A DNA stretch of 64,000 nucleotides from Sphingopyxis lindanitolerans (GTDB taxonomy: Bacteria; Pseudomonadota; Alphaproteobacteria; Sphingomonadales; Sphingomonadaceae), in NCBI RefSeq assembly GCF_002993885.1, contig NZ_CM009578.1, forward strand, positions 3,615,569 through 3,679,568, read 5' to 3'. Of the stretch, positions 16,384 to 23,959 are shown one piece after another. Below the pieces are notes generated by a model. It ran no database searches and was not told where the DNA came from. It saw nothing but the letters and a program-made list of their open reading frames with translations. The position numbers and the translations under genes were made by a program. How positions within the stretch are numbered: position 1 is the stretch's first letter; every line of letters starts with the position of its first letter.

Positions 16384-16590
16384 ATGACTGCACTATTCAA
16401 CCTATGTTCCGATTGTGGCGGTAGCGGGCGCTGGTTTGACATGCCACAAGCAAAGCGGCAGCGTCCCTACGGCGAAATGGGCCCTTCTCATTGCACAAGC
16501 TGTGACGGATGGGGCTTGGTTCCCACGAACGAAGGTCGACCGATCTTCGACTTGGTCGACGCGATGCGCCGAAGTCCAAAGTGGCGCTAG
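16384..16590 (+). CDS. small zinc-ribbon-like protein
   Basis: A 68-aa protein. Two knuckles, CSDCGGSG (residues 8-15) and CTSCDGWG, 24 residues apart, repeat the CxxCxGxG form of the DnaJ central zinc finger, so one zinc atom held by four Cys is likely. No J-domain is present. It is divergent from the RiPP operon and followed after 36 bp by a hypothetical gene. Function unknown; nucleic-acid or peptide binding are both possible. Confidence 0.6.
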   Translation: MTALFNLCSDCGGSGRWFDMPQAKRQRPYGEMGPSHCTSCDGWGLVPTNEGRPIFDLVDAMRRSPKWR

Positions 16591-16626
16591 AGACGGTTCG
16601 CTGCCGCCCAGCTAGGATTGCTATTC

Positions 16627-17124
16627 ATGAACAAAACCATGCTCGATCCCGACGAGTGTTTCGCGGCGTCGCTCCAACATGCGGCTCCCATGAGCTTCAT
16701 AATCCCGACCGCCAGCTACACGCATCGCGTGCTTGTCGTGTCATCAGAAGGGCAAAGCTATGCGCTCTTTGTCGATGGACCGCCCGACTTCAGGTTTCAT
16801 TTCTTGGAATGCGCGGATCGATGGGCGGGCCTTCATGTGCCGGATGTACGCATCGAGCTGGACCCGGCGAGCATTGTCTTCACCGACGGTCAATGGCCGC
16901 CGCTTGGGTCGCTGACGCGCCACGGCGAGAATCTCAATGTGCAGACGAGCAGGCTCGATCGCAGATCCGGAGGTTTTAGTGTCGCGATGACAATAATGTC
17001 GGGACTTCCGACGGGAGACGGCCATGAGAAGGCCTGCTTCTCCCGATGGCAGATTGTCGTTGGTGAGGGCGACAAGAAGCGTGTGCTTCACGAGGTACAA
17101 GCCGATATTCCCGAGGCGCTTTAG
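16627..17124 (+). CDS. hypothetical protein
   Basis: A 165-aa protein from the ATG at 16627 (a TTG three codons earlier is possible). Mixed alpha/beta composition, no membrane segment, no signal peptide, three Cys without a metal motif. I do not recognise a family. It sits between the zinc-ribbon gene and the TIR-like gene on the same strand. Confidence 0.5.
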   Translation: MNKTMLDPDECFAASLQHAAPMSFIIPTASYTHRVLVVSSEGQSYALFVDGPPDFRFHFLECADRWAGLHVPDVRIELDPASIVFTDGQWPPLGSLTRHGENLNVQTSRLDRRSGGFSVAMTIMSGLPTGDGHEKACFSRWQIVVGEGDKKRVLHEVQADIPEAL

Positions 17125-17199
17125 CTTCCAGCTGCAGCTTAACCGCTCGAAGTTTCAACGCACATCGTAGATCGGCTTCCTCTACTGCGGAGACAAAAA

Positions 17200-18252
17200 G
17201 TGGCGAAAAAGAAAGTCCGGATCTTCTACTCGTGGCAGAGCGATTCACCGTCCGAGACCAACCACAATGGCATCCGCAACGCACTTCGCAAGGCGATGCG
17301 GCAGCTCAAACCGCAATATCCAGACCTCACTCTCATCCTCGACGAAGCCACGCGCGAGACGTCGGGATCCTTCAACATCGCTACCGAAATCATCGAGAAG
17401 CTAGGACGCGCCGACATCGTGATCGCCGACATCACCAGCGTCACCTCACCTCGCGCAAAGCGGCCCTGTCCTAATCCGAATGTAAGCTACGAACTCGGCT
17501 ATGCCGTCGGGCAGGTAGGCTGGAACCGAATTATTCTCCTGTTCAACACCGCGCTGGCAAAATTTCCGGGGGACCTGCCGTTCGACTTCAACCAGAACCG
17601 CGCCTCACCCTATGCTTTGAAGGAGGGAGCGTCGCCGACCGACCGTGAGAAATTGGTCGGCCTCGCCTTCGTGTCGATCAAGGCCGTCCTCGACCTCAAT
17701 CCGAAACGCCCGTCCGAGCTGAAGGGGGTGCCACGGGAGAAGATCGAGCACGATCATGATGTGAAGAAGATGAAATGGCTGATGGAGTCGCTCCATCTTC
17801 CGACAATCGACGAACTCATCGAGAATATCCCGCAGCGGATCAGCAACCGCTCGATCTGGCATTGGGAGAATTTCAACGGGATCGTCGAAAATAGCCTGTT
17901 CGAACTTTACGATCCGGCGCTCAAGAACCTGGTAGCGCGCTTCCACCGCGCTTGGCTCCGCGCGCTGTCGCACGACGAGCATTATGTCGACAACAAGGGT
18001 AGCACGGCTTCGATCTTCCACCACGAACATCGCCAGGCGCTGCGCGGAGACGAGAAAGGTGCCTGGGCTGATATTCTCGACGCCCGGGAGGAAATGCGCT
18101 TCACCCTCGACGCCATTCTGGAAAGGCTACGCTCCGCCTATCACAAGGTCGACATCTCGAAGTCCAACCGGAAGGCGCATCGTGGCTATATCGAGCAATA
18201 CACCGATCCGCCGCCAAAAAAGGGCAAGGGGCGCGACCGCAAGAAGAAGTGA
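17200..18252 (+). CDS. TIR-like / nucleotide-binding-fold protein
   Basis: A 350-aa protein starting at GTG, with GGAGA about 8 nt upstream. Residues 5-135 read KVRIFYSWQSDSP, then LDEATRETSGSFNIATEIIEKLGRADIVIADIT, NPNVSYELGYAVGQVGWNRIILL: the Rossmann-like order of TIR-related and deoxyribosyltransferase-like proteins, with E in YELGYA as the probable catalytic glutamate. The C-terminal 200 residues are unknown and end in a basic tail (KKGKGRDRKKK). Such proteins act as NAD-cleaving or nucleotide-sensing defence effectors in other contexts; here that is inference. No partner gene is obvious. Confidence 0.55.
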   Translation: MAKKKVRIFYSWQSDSPSETNHNGIRNALRKAMRQLKPQYPDLTLILDEATRETSGSFNIATEIIEKLGRADIVIADITSVTSPRAKRPCPNPNVSYELGYAVGQVGWNRIILLFNTALAKFPGDLPFDFNQNRASPYALKEGASPTDREKLVGLAFVSIKAVLDLNPKRPSELKGVPREKIEHDHDVKKMKWLMESLHLPTIDELIENIPQRISNRSIWHWENFNGIVENSLFELYDPALKNLVARFHRAWLRALSHDEHYVDNKGSTASIFHHEHRQALRGDEKGAWADILDAREEMRFTLDAILERLRSAYHKVDISKSNRKAHRGYIEQYTDPPPKKGKGRDRKKK

Positions 18253-18497
18253 GATCAGATACAGGATGCGCCGAACGCCTTGTGGATATCGCCGGCCGGG
18301 ATCGACGACAATCGTCGGTGTTTGCAAGATGGATGACGTCGCCTTCGCGGCAGCTTTCGGGCACCGCCAGCTCACACCCGGAACGGCCGACATCGGGCGC
18401 ATAGCGGTCAGATAGTCCGTCCACGAATATTGTCGCTCAGCAGGCGGATTTGCAGCCTGGGGCCATTCAGCAGCGTAGCACTCTATCGACCGCCGCG

Positions 18498-19208
18498 TCA
18501 TGCCTCCAACCGGAATATTGGGCCTTTACCGTCGAGCCGAAGCTCGTGGATCATGTCGATCCTTGCTCCATCCCAGTGATAGCGGAAATGCCGCGCCTGC
18601 ACCGGCTTCGAAACAACGTCCGGCCAGAAGGCGGCGATACACTCTCCACCTGGGTCGCGAACCGATGGATAGACGATCCCGTTGGCGCCGTCGTCACGGC
18701 GCTGGTGTGCGAAGGCCTGCGAAGGTGCATAATCATTCGGAGCAAGCAGAGCTTTGAAGCCATCTCCCCTGACATCGACGAATTCGGAATTCACTGCCCC
18801 GACCAACTCGCGCATGTCGGAAATCCAGCCGGGTTCGTCGCGGGTATCGGCGAGGCGCTGCGCCTGATGATATGTGACTTCGGCGACCGCCGTCTCGAAA
18901 TCGCTTGCGGCATAATAGGCGCCGAAGCTGCCGTCGTGGAACCGGCCCGGCCTGTCGGGCGAGCAGTGGGTAAAAGGTGCCATGACATAACTCGCGCCGG
19001 GGCCGGACACGCGGCGTTCGACTGGCACGAGATCGAGATTGCCGATCGTTTCGGAGATCCGGGGATTGGTTCGCGCCTCGGCCGCCGCCAGCAACTCCCA
19101 ATCCTCGGGATCGGCCAGATCCTCGAACAGGTCGATCGGCGGATATTTGCTCTCGATCAAGCGGACAGCGGACGGCCAATCGACAGGGGACAGCGGCGCA
19201 TCGGGCAT
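18498..19208 (-). CDS. RES domain toxin
   Basis: A 236-aa protein from ATG 19208; an ATG at 19226 would add six residues and overlap the antitoxin by 11 bp. RES-domain features: R in VERRVSGPGASYVMAPFTH, the GRFHDGSFGAYYAASDFETAVAEVTYH segment with conserved Arg-Phe and Tyr, and a Ser-containing NGIVYPSVR. RES toxins deplete NAD+. It follows an Xre/MbcA-type antitoxin, the standard order of this module. Probably an island-stabilising addiction system. Confidence 0.85.
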   Translation of the reverse strand: MPDAPLSPVDWPSAVRLIESKYPPIDLFEDLADPEDWELLAAAEARTNPRISETIGNLDLVPVERRVSGPGASYVMAPFTHCSPDRPGRFHDGSFGAYYAASDFETAVAEVTYHQAQRLADTRDEPGWISDMRELVGAVNSEFVDVRGDGFKALLAPNDYAPSQAFAHQRRDDGANGIVYPSVRDPGGECIAAFWPDVVSKPVQARHFRYHWDGARIDMIHELRLDGKGPIFRLEA

Positions 19209-19215
19209 CCGCGTG

Positions 19216-19626
19216 TCACCATGCACCGCGATAGCTGTCGAGATAGCGGCGCACGCGCATCAGGTCGGTGAGGTGGCCACCGAGCATGACGTCGAGTGCC
19301 GAGCGATCGCCGAAGGCGCGGTTGGGCGCCTTGATCCAGCGATAGCCGCGCTCTGCCTCGGTATAAAGGAGGCGGAGCGCCTTGTGGATGCCGATCAGAT
19401 TCGAGAGGCGCGCCGCCAGATCGACGTTCCAGCGGCCATATTCGCCCTGCTTCCAGCGCTGATAGGTCCGCACCGCGATATCGCCGAGCAGGGTTGCCGC
19501 TTGGGCGTCCGTGACACCCCAATGATCGAACAAGCGGATCACGGCGCGTTGCATCGCATGGACTTCTTCGGTCGAGAAGTCCGGGGCAGGGGGAAGGGCC
19601 GGACCCTTGATTGCGACCAATTCCAT
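19216..19626 (-). CDS. Xre/MbcA/ParS-type antitoxin of the RES module
   Basis: A 136-aa protein. The N-terminal helix-turn-helix (AVIRLFDHWGVTDAQAATLLGDIAVRTYQRWKQGE) is followed by the MbcA/ParS toxin-binding domain (ARLSNLIGIHKALRLLYTEAERGYRWIKAPNRAFGDRSALDVML). It precedes the RES toxin gene by a few bases and is preceded by a palindrome that fits autorepression. Start ATG has AAGGAGGCT just upstream (seen as agcctcctt on the plus strand). Confidence 0.87.
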   Translation of the reverse strand: MELVAIKGPALPPAPDFSTEEVHAMQRAVIRLFDHWGVTDAQAATLLGDIAVRTYQRWKQGEYGRWNVDLAARLSNLIGIHKALRLLYTEAERGYRWIKAPNRAFGDRSALDVMLGGHLTDLMRVRRYLDSYRGAW

Positions 19627-19642
19627 GCTCAGCCTCCTTCGT

Positions 19643-19677
19643 CAATTGGCGTATATATGTCGTTATGACGCCAATTG
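19643..19677. promoter_or_regulatory. inverted repeat, probable operator of the RES/Xre pair
   Basis: Perfect 10-bp arms caattggcgt and acgccaattg separated by 15 bp, beginning 16 bp upstream of the antitoxin start. The interval contains tatatatg, a possible promoter element. Position and symmetry fit binding by the Xre-type antitoxin. Confidence 0.7.
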
Positions 19678-19680
19678 TCA

Positions 19681-19931
19681 ATATATGCTATGGAGCCTCT
19701 TCTCAATCCCGTCGCAAATGTCCCGAACATCCAGTTCTCGCGGAACCATGCGATTCTCGGAGCAGCGCCCCGATGTGGCAGGCGGATTATCGTCATCGTC
19801 GAGCCGGGAGTGTGGGTGACTTCCTTCAACTTCGCCGAGCTTCCCTAAAACCGTAATGTTCAGGTCGCGCCGTTCCCCCGATTTTTATCGGCATGAACAG
19901 GGGCGCCCGTCCGCCCCTTGCGGAGCGGAAC
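19681..19931. other. intergenic region before the conjugation operon
   Basis: 251 bp between the antitoxin promoter and the coupling-protein gene. Open frames here are short, have no ribosome site and look like shadows. It presumably carries the promoter of the coupling-protein/trb operon, but no convincing -35/-10 pair or operator was found. Confidence 0.4.
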
Positions 19932-21962
19932 ATGACCCCGACCAAATTGCTCATCGGACAGATCTTCGTCGTGTTCGGAATCGTCTTCGCGGGCATCTGG
20001 ACAGCGACGCAGTGGGCAGCGGCGATGCTTGGCCATCAACCGCAGCTCGGCGCGCCGTGGTTCGACGTCGCCGGGATCGCCGTTTATCGGCCGTGGCAGA
20101 TATTCGCCTGGTGGTATCATTACGACGCCTATGCGCCCGACGTCTTCGACAAGGCTGGGGCGCTGGCGGCGGCGAGTGGGTTCGTCGGCTGCGGGGCGGC
20201 GATTTTCGGCTCGTTATGGCGGGCGCGGCAGCAGCGGCTGGTGACCACTTATGGTTCGGCGCGCTGGGCGACGTCGCGGGAGATCGACCGTGCGGGCCTC
20301 ACCGGCGATGCAGGCGTCTTCCTCGGCCAGTTTCAGCATAGCTATCTGCGTCATCACGGACCCGAGCATGTCATGGCGTTCGCGCCGACGCGATCAGGAA
20401 AGGGCGTCGGGCTCGTCGTCCCGACCCTGCTGAGCTGGACCGGATCGGCGGTGATCCACGACATCAAGGGCGAGAACTGGCAGCTGACTGCGGCCTGGCG
20501 CGCGCGATTTTCGCATGCCTTGCTGTTCAACCCGACCGATGGACGCTCGGCGCATTATAATCCGCTTATCGAGGTGCGCCGCGGCGCGCATGAGGTGCGC
20601 GACGTGCAGAATATCGCCGACATTCTTGTCGATCCCGAAGGCGCGCTCGAACGGCGCAATCATTGGGAAAAAACGTCGCACGCGCTGCTCGTCGGAGCGA
20701 TCCTGCATGTCCTCTACGCCGAGGAGGAGAAGACGCTCGCGCGCGTCGCGACCTTCCTCTCGGATCCGCAGCGGCCGTTCACCGCGACGCTCAGGCGGAT
20801 GATGGCGACCAATCATGTCGGCACCACGGACGCGCCGCAGGTCCATCCGGTTGTCGCCTCGGCCGCCCGCGAACTGCTCAACAAATCCGACAATGAGCGC
20901 AGCGGCGTGCTGTCGACCGCGATGAGTTTCCTCGGCCTCTACCGTGACCCGACTGTGGCCGAAGTCACCTCGCGCTGCGACTGGCGCATCGCCGATCTTG
21001 TCGATGGGGAGCGCCCCGTCTCGCTCTATCTCGTTGTCCCGCCGTCGGACATCAGCCGGACCAAGCCGCTCATCCGTCTGATCCTCAACCAGATAGGCCG
21101 CCGGCTCACCGAGAAGCTCGACGATCGCCGCTCGACGGTGCGCCGGCACGAGGTGCTGATGATGCTCGACGAGTTTCCGGCACTGGGGCGGCTCGACTTC
21201 TTCGAGACCGCGCTCGCCTTCATGGCCGGGTACGGCATCCGCGCTTTCCTGATCGCGCAGAGCCTCAACCAGATCGAGCGCGCCTATGGCGAGCATAATT
21301 CGATCCTCGACAACTGCCACGTCCGCGTCGCCTTCGCGACCAACGACGAACGCACCGCGCGGCGGATCTCCGATGCGCTCGGCACCGCCACCGAACAGCG
21401 CGCGATGCGCAACTATGCCGGACACCGGCTCGCGCCCTGGCTCGCGCATGTGATGGTCAGCCGTCAGGAAACCGCGCGGGCGCTGCTCACCCCCGGCGAA
21501 GTCATGCAGCTGCCCGCCACCGATGAGCTTGTGCTCGTGTCCGGGATGGCGCCGATCCGCGCCCGGAAGCTGCGCTATTATGAGGACAGCAATTTCGCGG
21601 GGCGGGTCGCGGTGCCGCCCGCGCTCGCCGATGGTCGCTATGCCGACTGCCCGCCAGCACGGGCGAATGAATGGGGTCGTTTCGTGCGTCTGCGCGATGC
21701 GCGGCTCGAACAACGCGCCGGTGCCGTCATGGACGAGCTGGATGAAGGCGGCCTCGAACGCCAACGCCATCCCGGTTTCGGCGAGGATGTCGGGGCCAGG
21801 ACCGAGCAGGCGCCGCAGCCCGAGGCCATTCCCGCCGAGCAGGATGACGGTGACCTCGCCGCCGACCAGCGCGTCATGGAACGCGCGCGCGGCCTCACCC
21901 CGGCGGTGCGGGCCTATGGCTTCGACCAGGGCACTAGCCCGCAGCTGCCGCTGGGGCTGTGA
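19932..21962 (+). CDS. traG: type IV coupling protein, VirD4/TraG family
   Basis: A 676-aa protein from the ATG at 19932 (GGAGCGGAAC just upstream); an upstream ATG at 19893 would add 13 residues. Two N-terminal membrane segments (IGQIFVVFGIVFAGIWTATQWAA and a second near residues 70-90), Walker A APTRSGKGVG near residue 150, Walker B VLMMLDEFPALG near 410, and IAQSLNQIERAYG. It is the ATPase that links the relaxosome to the mating channel. First gene of the conjugation operon, followed after 4 bp by a ribbon-helix-helix protein. Confidence 0.93.
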   Translation: MTPTKLLIGQIFVVFGIVFAGIWTATQWAAAMLGHQPQLGAPWFDVAGIAVYRPWQIFAWWYHYDAYAPDVFDKAGALAAASGFVGCGAAIFGSLWRARQQRLVTTYGSARWATSREIDRAGLTGDAGVFLGQFQHSYLRHHGPEHVMAFAPTRSGKGVGLVVPTLLSWTGSAVIHDIKGENWQLTAAWRARFSHALLFNPTDGRSAHYNPLIEVRRGAHEVRDVQNIADILVDPEGALERRNHWEKTSHALLVGAILHVLYAEEEKTLARVATFLSDPQRPFTATLRRMMATNHVGTTDAPQVHPVVASAARELLNKSDNERSGVLSTAMSFLGLYRDPTVAEVTSRCDWRIADLVDGERPVSLYLVVPPSDISRTKPLIRLILNQIGRRLTEKLDDRRSTVRRHEVLMMLDEFPALGRLDFFETALAFMAGYGIRAFLIAQSLNQIERAYGEHNSILDNCHVRVAFATNDERTARRISDALGTATEQRAMRNYAGHRLAPWLAHVMVSRQETARALLTPGEVMQLPATDELVLVSGMAPIRARKLRYYEDSNFAGRVAVPPALADGRYADCPPARANEWGRFVRLRDARLEQRAGAVMDELDEGGLERQRHPGFGEDVGARTEQAPQPEAIPAEQDDGDLAADQRVMERARGLTPAVRAYGFDQGTSPQLPLGL

Positions 21963-21966
21963 TCCG

Positions 21967-22371
21967 ATGAAATTCCGGCAAAATCTTTACCTCGATATCA
22001 AGCTCAGCGACGCGCTCGAAGCGCTCGCGGCGAGCCCGGGCGCGACCAAGAGCGGCATCGTCAGCGACGCGCTGGCGGCTTATCTCGCGCGGCGCGGCGC
22101 GAAGGAGGTCGACGACCTTCTCAAGGTTCGTCTCGACCGCATGTCGCGCGACACACACCGAATTGCGCGCGACATCGAGGTGCTGCTCGAGAGCCTGTCG
22201 CTGTTCATCCGCTATCAGCTCAGCGTCACCGCGCCGCTTGCCGAGGCCGATCATGCTGCGCGCGCGGTCGGGCGTGAGCGGTTCGAGGCTTTTGTCGCGC
22301 AGGTTGGCCGACAGATCGCCGGAGGAACGCGTTCGATCGGTCCGGCGAAAGACGGAGGCATGATGCCATGA
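21967..22371 (+). CDS. ribbon-helix-helix (CopG-like) conjugation accessory protein
   Basis: A 134-aa protein. The N-terminus (MKFRQNLYLDIKLSDALEALAASPGATKSGIVSDALAAYLARRG) has the strand-helix-helix pattern of CopG/Arc DNA-binding proteins; the rest is helical (DDLLKVRLDRMSRDTHRIARDIEVLLESLSLFIRYQL). In trb-type elements a gene of this kind sits between virD4/traG and trbB. Possible roles are operon autoregulation or a TraM/TrbA-like accessory of the relaxosome. Its stop overlaps the trbB start (ATGA). Confidence 0.72.
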   Translation: MKFRQNLYLDIKLSDALEALAASPGATKSGIVSDALAAYLARRGAKEVDDLLKVRLDRMSRDTHRIARDIEVLLESLSLFIRYQLSVTAPLAEADHAARAVGRERFEAFVAQVGRQIAGGTRSIGPAKDGGMMP

Positions 22372-23351
22372 GCGAGACGCTTTCTGCCGGGCGTCGCCGC
22401 GCGATGCTGTGCACCGCGATGGGACCGACCATCGCCGCGGCACTTGCCGACCCGCTGACCCAGGAAATCATGGTCAACCCCGACGGGGTGCTGCGCATCG
22501 ACCGGCTGGGAGAAGGGCGCATCGATAGCGGCACCCGTTACGATCCGGCGCAGGTCGAGCGTATCATCCGCCTTGTCGCCAGCCATGCCCGCACCGAAGT
22601 CCATGCCGCCGCGCCGATCGTCTCGGCCGAACTGCCGCCGCATGGCGGCGGGGCGGGCGAACGCTTCGAAGGCGTGCTGCCGCCGGTCAGCCTTGCACCC
22701 TGCTTCTCGATCCGTAAGCCCGCGGCGCGCATCTATACGCTGCTCGATTATGTCCACGGCGGTATCATGTCCGCCGACGCTGCGCGCATCCTGTCGATGG
22801 CGGTGGTCGAACGGCGGAACATCCTTGTCGTCGGCGGCACGAGTTCGGGCAAGACGACGCTCGCCAACGCCCTGCTCGCCGAGATGGCCGACCTCGACGA
22901 GCGGGTGATTTTGATCGAAGACACGCGCGAGCTGCAATGCCCGGCCAGCGACGTCGTCGCGTTGCGCACGCGGACGGGCGCCGTCTCGATGGCTGACCTT
23001 GTCCGTTCGACGCTCCGGCTGCGCCCCGATCGCATCATCGTCGGAGAAGTGCGCGGCGCCGAGGCGCTCGACATGCTCAAAGCGTGGAATACCGGGCATC
23101 ACGGCGGCATTGCGACCGTCCATGCCAATTCCGCTCTTTCGGCGCTCTATCGGATCGAAAGTCTCGTCCAGGAAAGCGTCGTCACCGTGCCGCGGCGCCT
23201 GATCGCCGAAGCCATCGAGGTCATCGTCTTCATCGCGGGCCGCGGGCTCGCACGGCGCGTCGAAACCGTCGCGCGCGTCGCCGGCCTCGATCCCGACGGC
23301 GGCTACGGCATCGTCGATCTCATCCCCTCGTCATTTACAGCAGGAGCTTGA
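22368..23351 (+). CDS. trbB: conjugal transfer ATPase TrbB (VirB11 family)
   Basis: A 327-aa hexameric secretion ATPase: Walker A GGTSSGKTTLAN near residue 155, VILIEDTRELQCP (Asp box), RPDRIIVGEVRGAEALDML (Walker B), and the His box GHHGGIATVHANS. It powers assembly of the mating channel at the inner membrane. Overlaps the preceding gene by 4 nt; trbC follows after 3 bp. Confidence 0.94.
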   Translation: MSETLSAGRRRAMLCTAMGPTIAAALADPLTQEIMVNPDGVLRIDRLGEGRIDSGTRYDPAQVERIIRLVASHARTEVHAAAPIVSAELPPHGGGAGERFEGVLPPVSLAPCFSIRKPAARIYTLLDYVHGGIMSADAARILSMAVVERRNILVVGGTSSGKTTLANALLAEMADLDERVILIEDTRELQCPASDVVALRTRTGAVSMADLVRSTLRLRPDRIIVGEVRGAEALDMLKAWNTGHHGGIATVHANSALSALYRIESLVQESVVTVPRRLIAEAIEVIVFIAGRGLARRVETVARVAGLDPDGGYGIVDLIPSSFTAGA

Positions 23352-23354
23352 ACC

Positions 23355-23690
23355 ATGCCCGCCAAAACCTTGTCCCAGCGCCATTTGTTAGCGATCGCCG
23401 TTGCTGCAATTGGCGCTGGCTGTATCTTCGCCGCCACCGCGCAAGCAGCGGGATCGGGCATGCCGTGGGAAGAGCCGCTCCAGCAGGTACTCGAGTCGGT
23501 GCAGGGGCCGGTCGCGAAGATCGTCGCGGTGATCATCATCATCACGACCGGGCTTACGCTCGCCTTTGGCGAAACCGCAGGCGGCTTCCGGCGGCTGATC
23601 CAGATCGTCTTCGGCCTGTCGATCGCGTTCGCCGCGTCGAGCTTTTTCCTGAGCTTCTTCAGCTTCGGCGGCGGGGCGCTGATCGCATGA
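23355..23690 (+). CDS. trbC: conjugal transfer pilin TrbC (VirB2 family)
   Basis: A 111-aa pilin precursor. A signal-like segment (LLAIAVAAIGAGCIFAATAQAA) is followed by GSGMPWEEPLQQVLESVQGP and two membrane helices (KIVAVIIIITTGLTLAF; IQIVFGLSIAFAASSFFLSFF), the VirB2/TrbC form. Likely processed and assembled as the mating pilus. The end overlaps trbD. Confidence 0.9.
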   Translation: MPAKTLSQRHLLAIAVAAIGAGCIFAATAQAAGSGMPWEEPLQQVLESVQGPVAKIVAVIIIITTGLTLAFGETAGGFRRLIQIVFGLSIAFAASSFFLSFFSFGGGALIA

Positions 23691-23959
23691 GCCGGCATGA
23701 TCATCCCGCCCCGGGCTTCGAGGCGCCCGTGCATCGGTCGCTCGCCGAACCGATCCTGCTCGGCGGCGCGCCGCGCGCTATCGCGATCCTCAACGGCACG
23801 CTCGCCGCCGCGATCGGCCTCGGTCTCCAGCAATGGATTGCCGGTGTCGGTCTTTGGGCGCTTGGCCATAGCGCGGCGGTCATGGCAGCCAAGCGCGATC
23901 CCGACTTCGCTCCGGTGCTGATGCGGCACCTCAGGCAGCGGGGGCATTTCTCATGCTGA
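23687..23959 (+). CDS. trbD: conjugal transfer protein TrbD (VirB3 family)
   Basis: A 90-aa inner-membrane protein: PVHRSLAEPILLGGAPRAIAILNGTLAAAIGLGLQQWIAGVGLWALGH (described by its conserved HRSL and GGAPR) with two close membrane segments, as in VirB3/TrbD. Start overlaps trbC stop by 4 nt, and the end overlaps trbE by 7 nt. Partner of the TrbE ATPase. Confidence 0.9.
   Translation: MSRHDHPAPGFEAPVHRSLAEPILLGGAPRAIAILNGTLAAAIGLGLQQWIAGVGLWALGHSAAVMAAKRDPDFAPVLMRHLRQRGHFSC

Noticed and set aside
19629..19829. 66-aa minus-strand frame before traG
   Set aside because: Covers the antitoxin operator and has no supported start.
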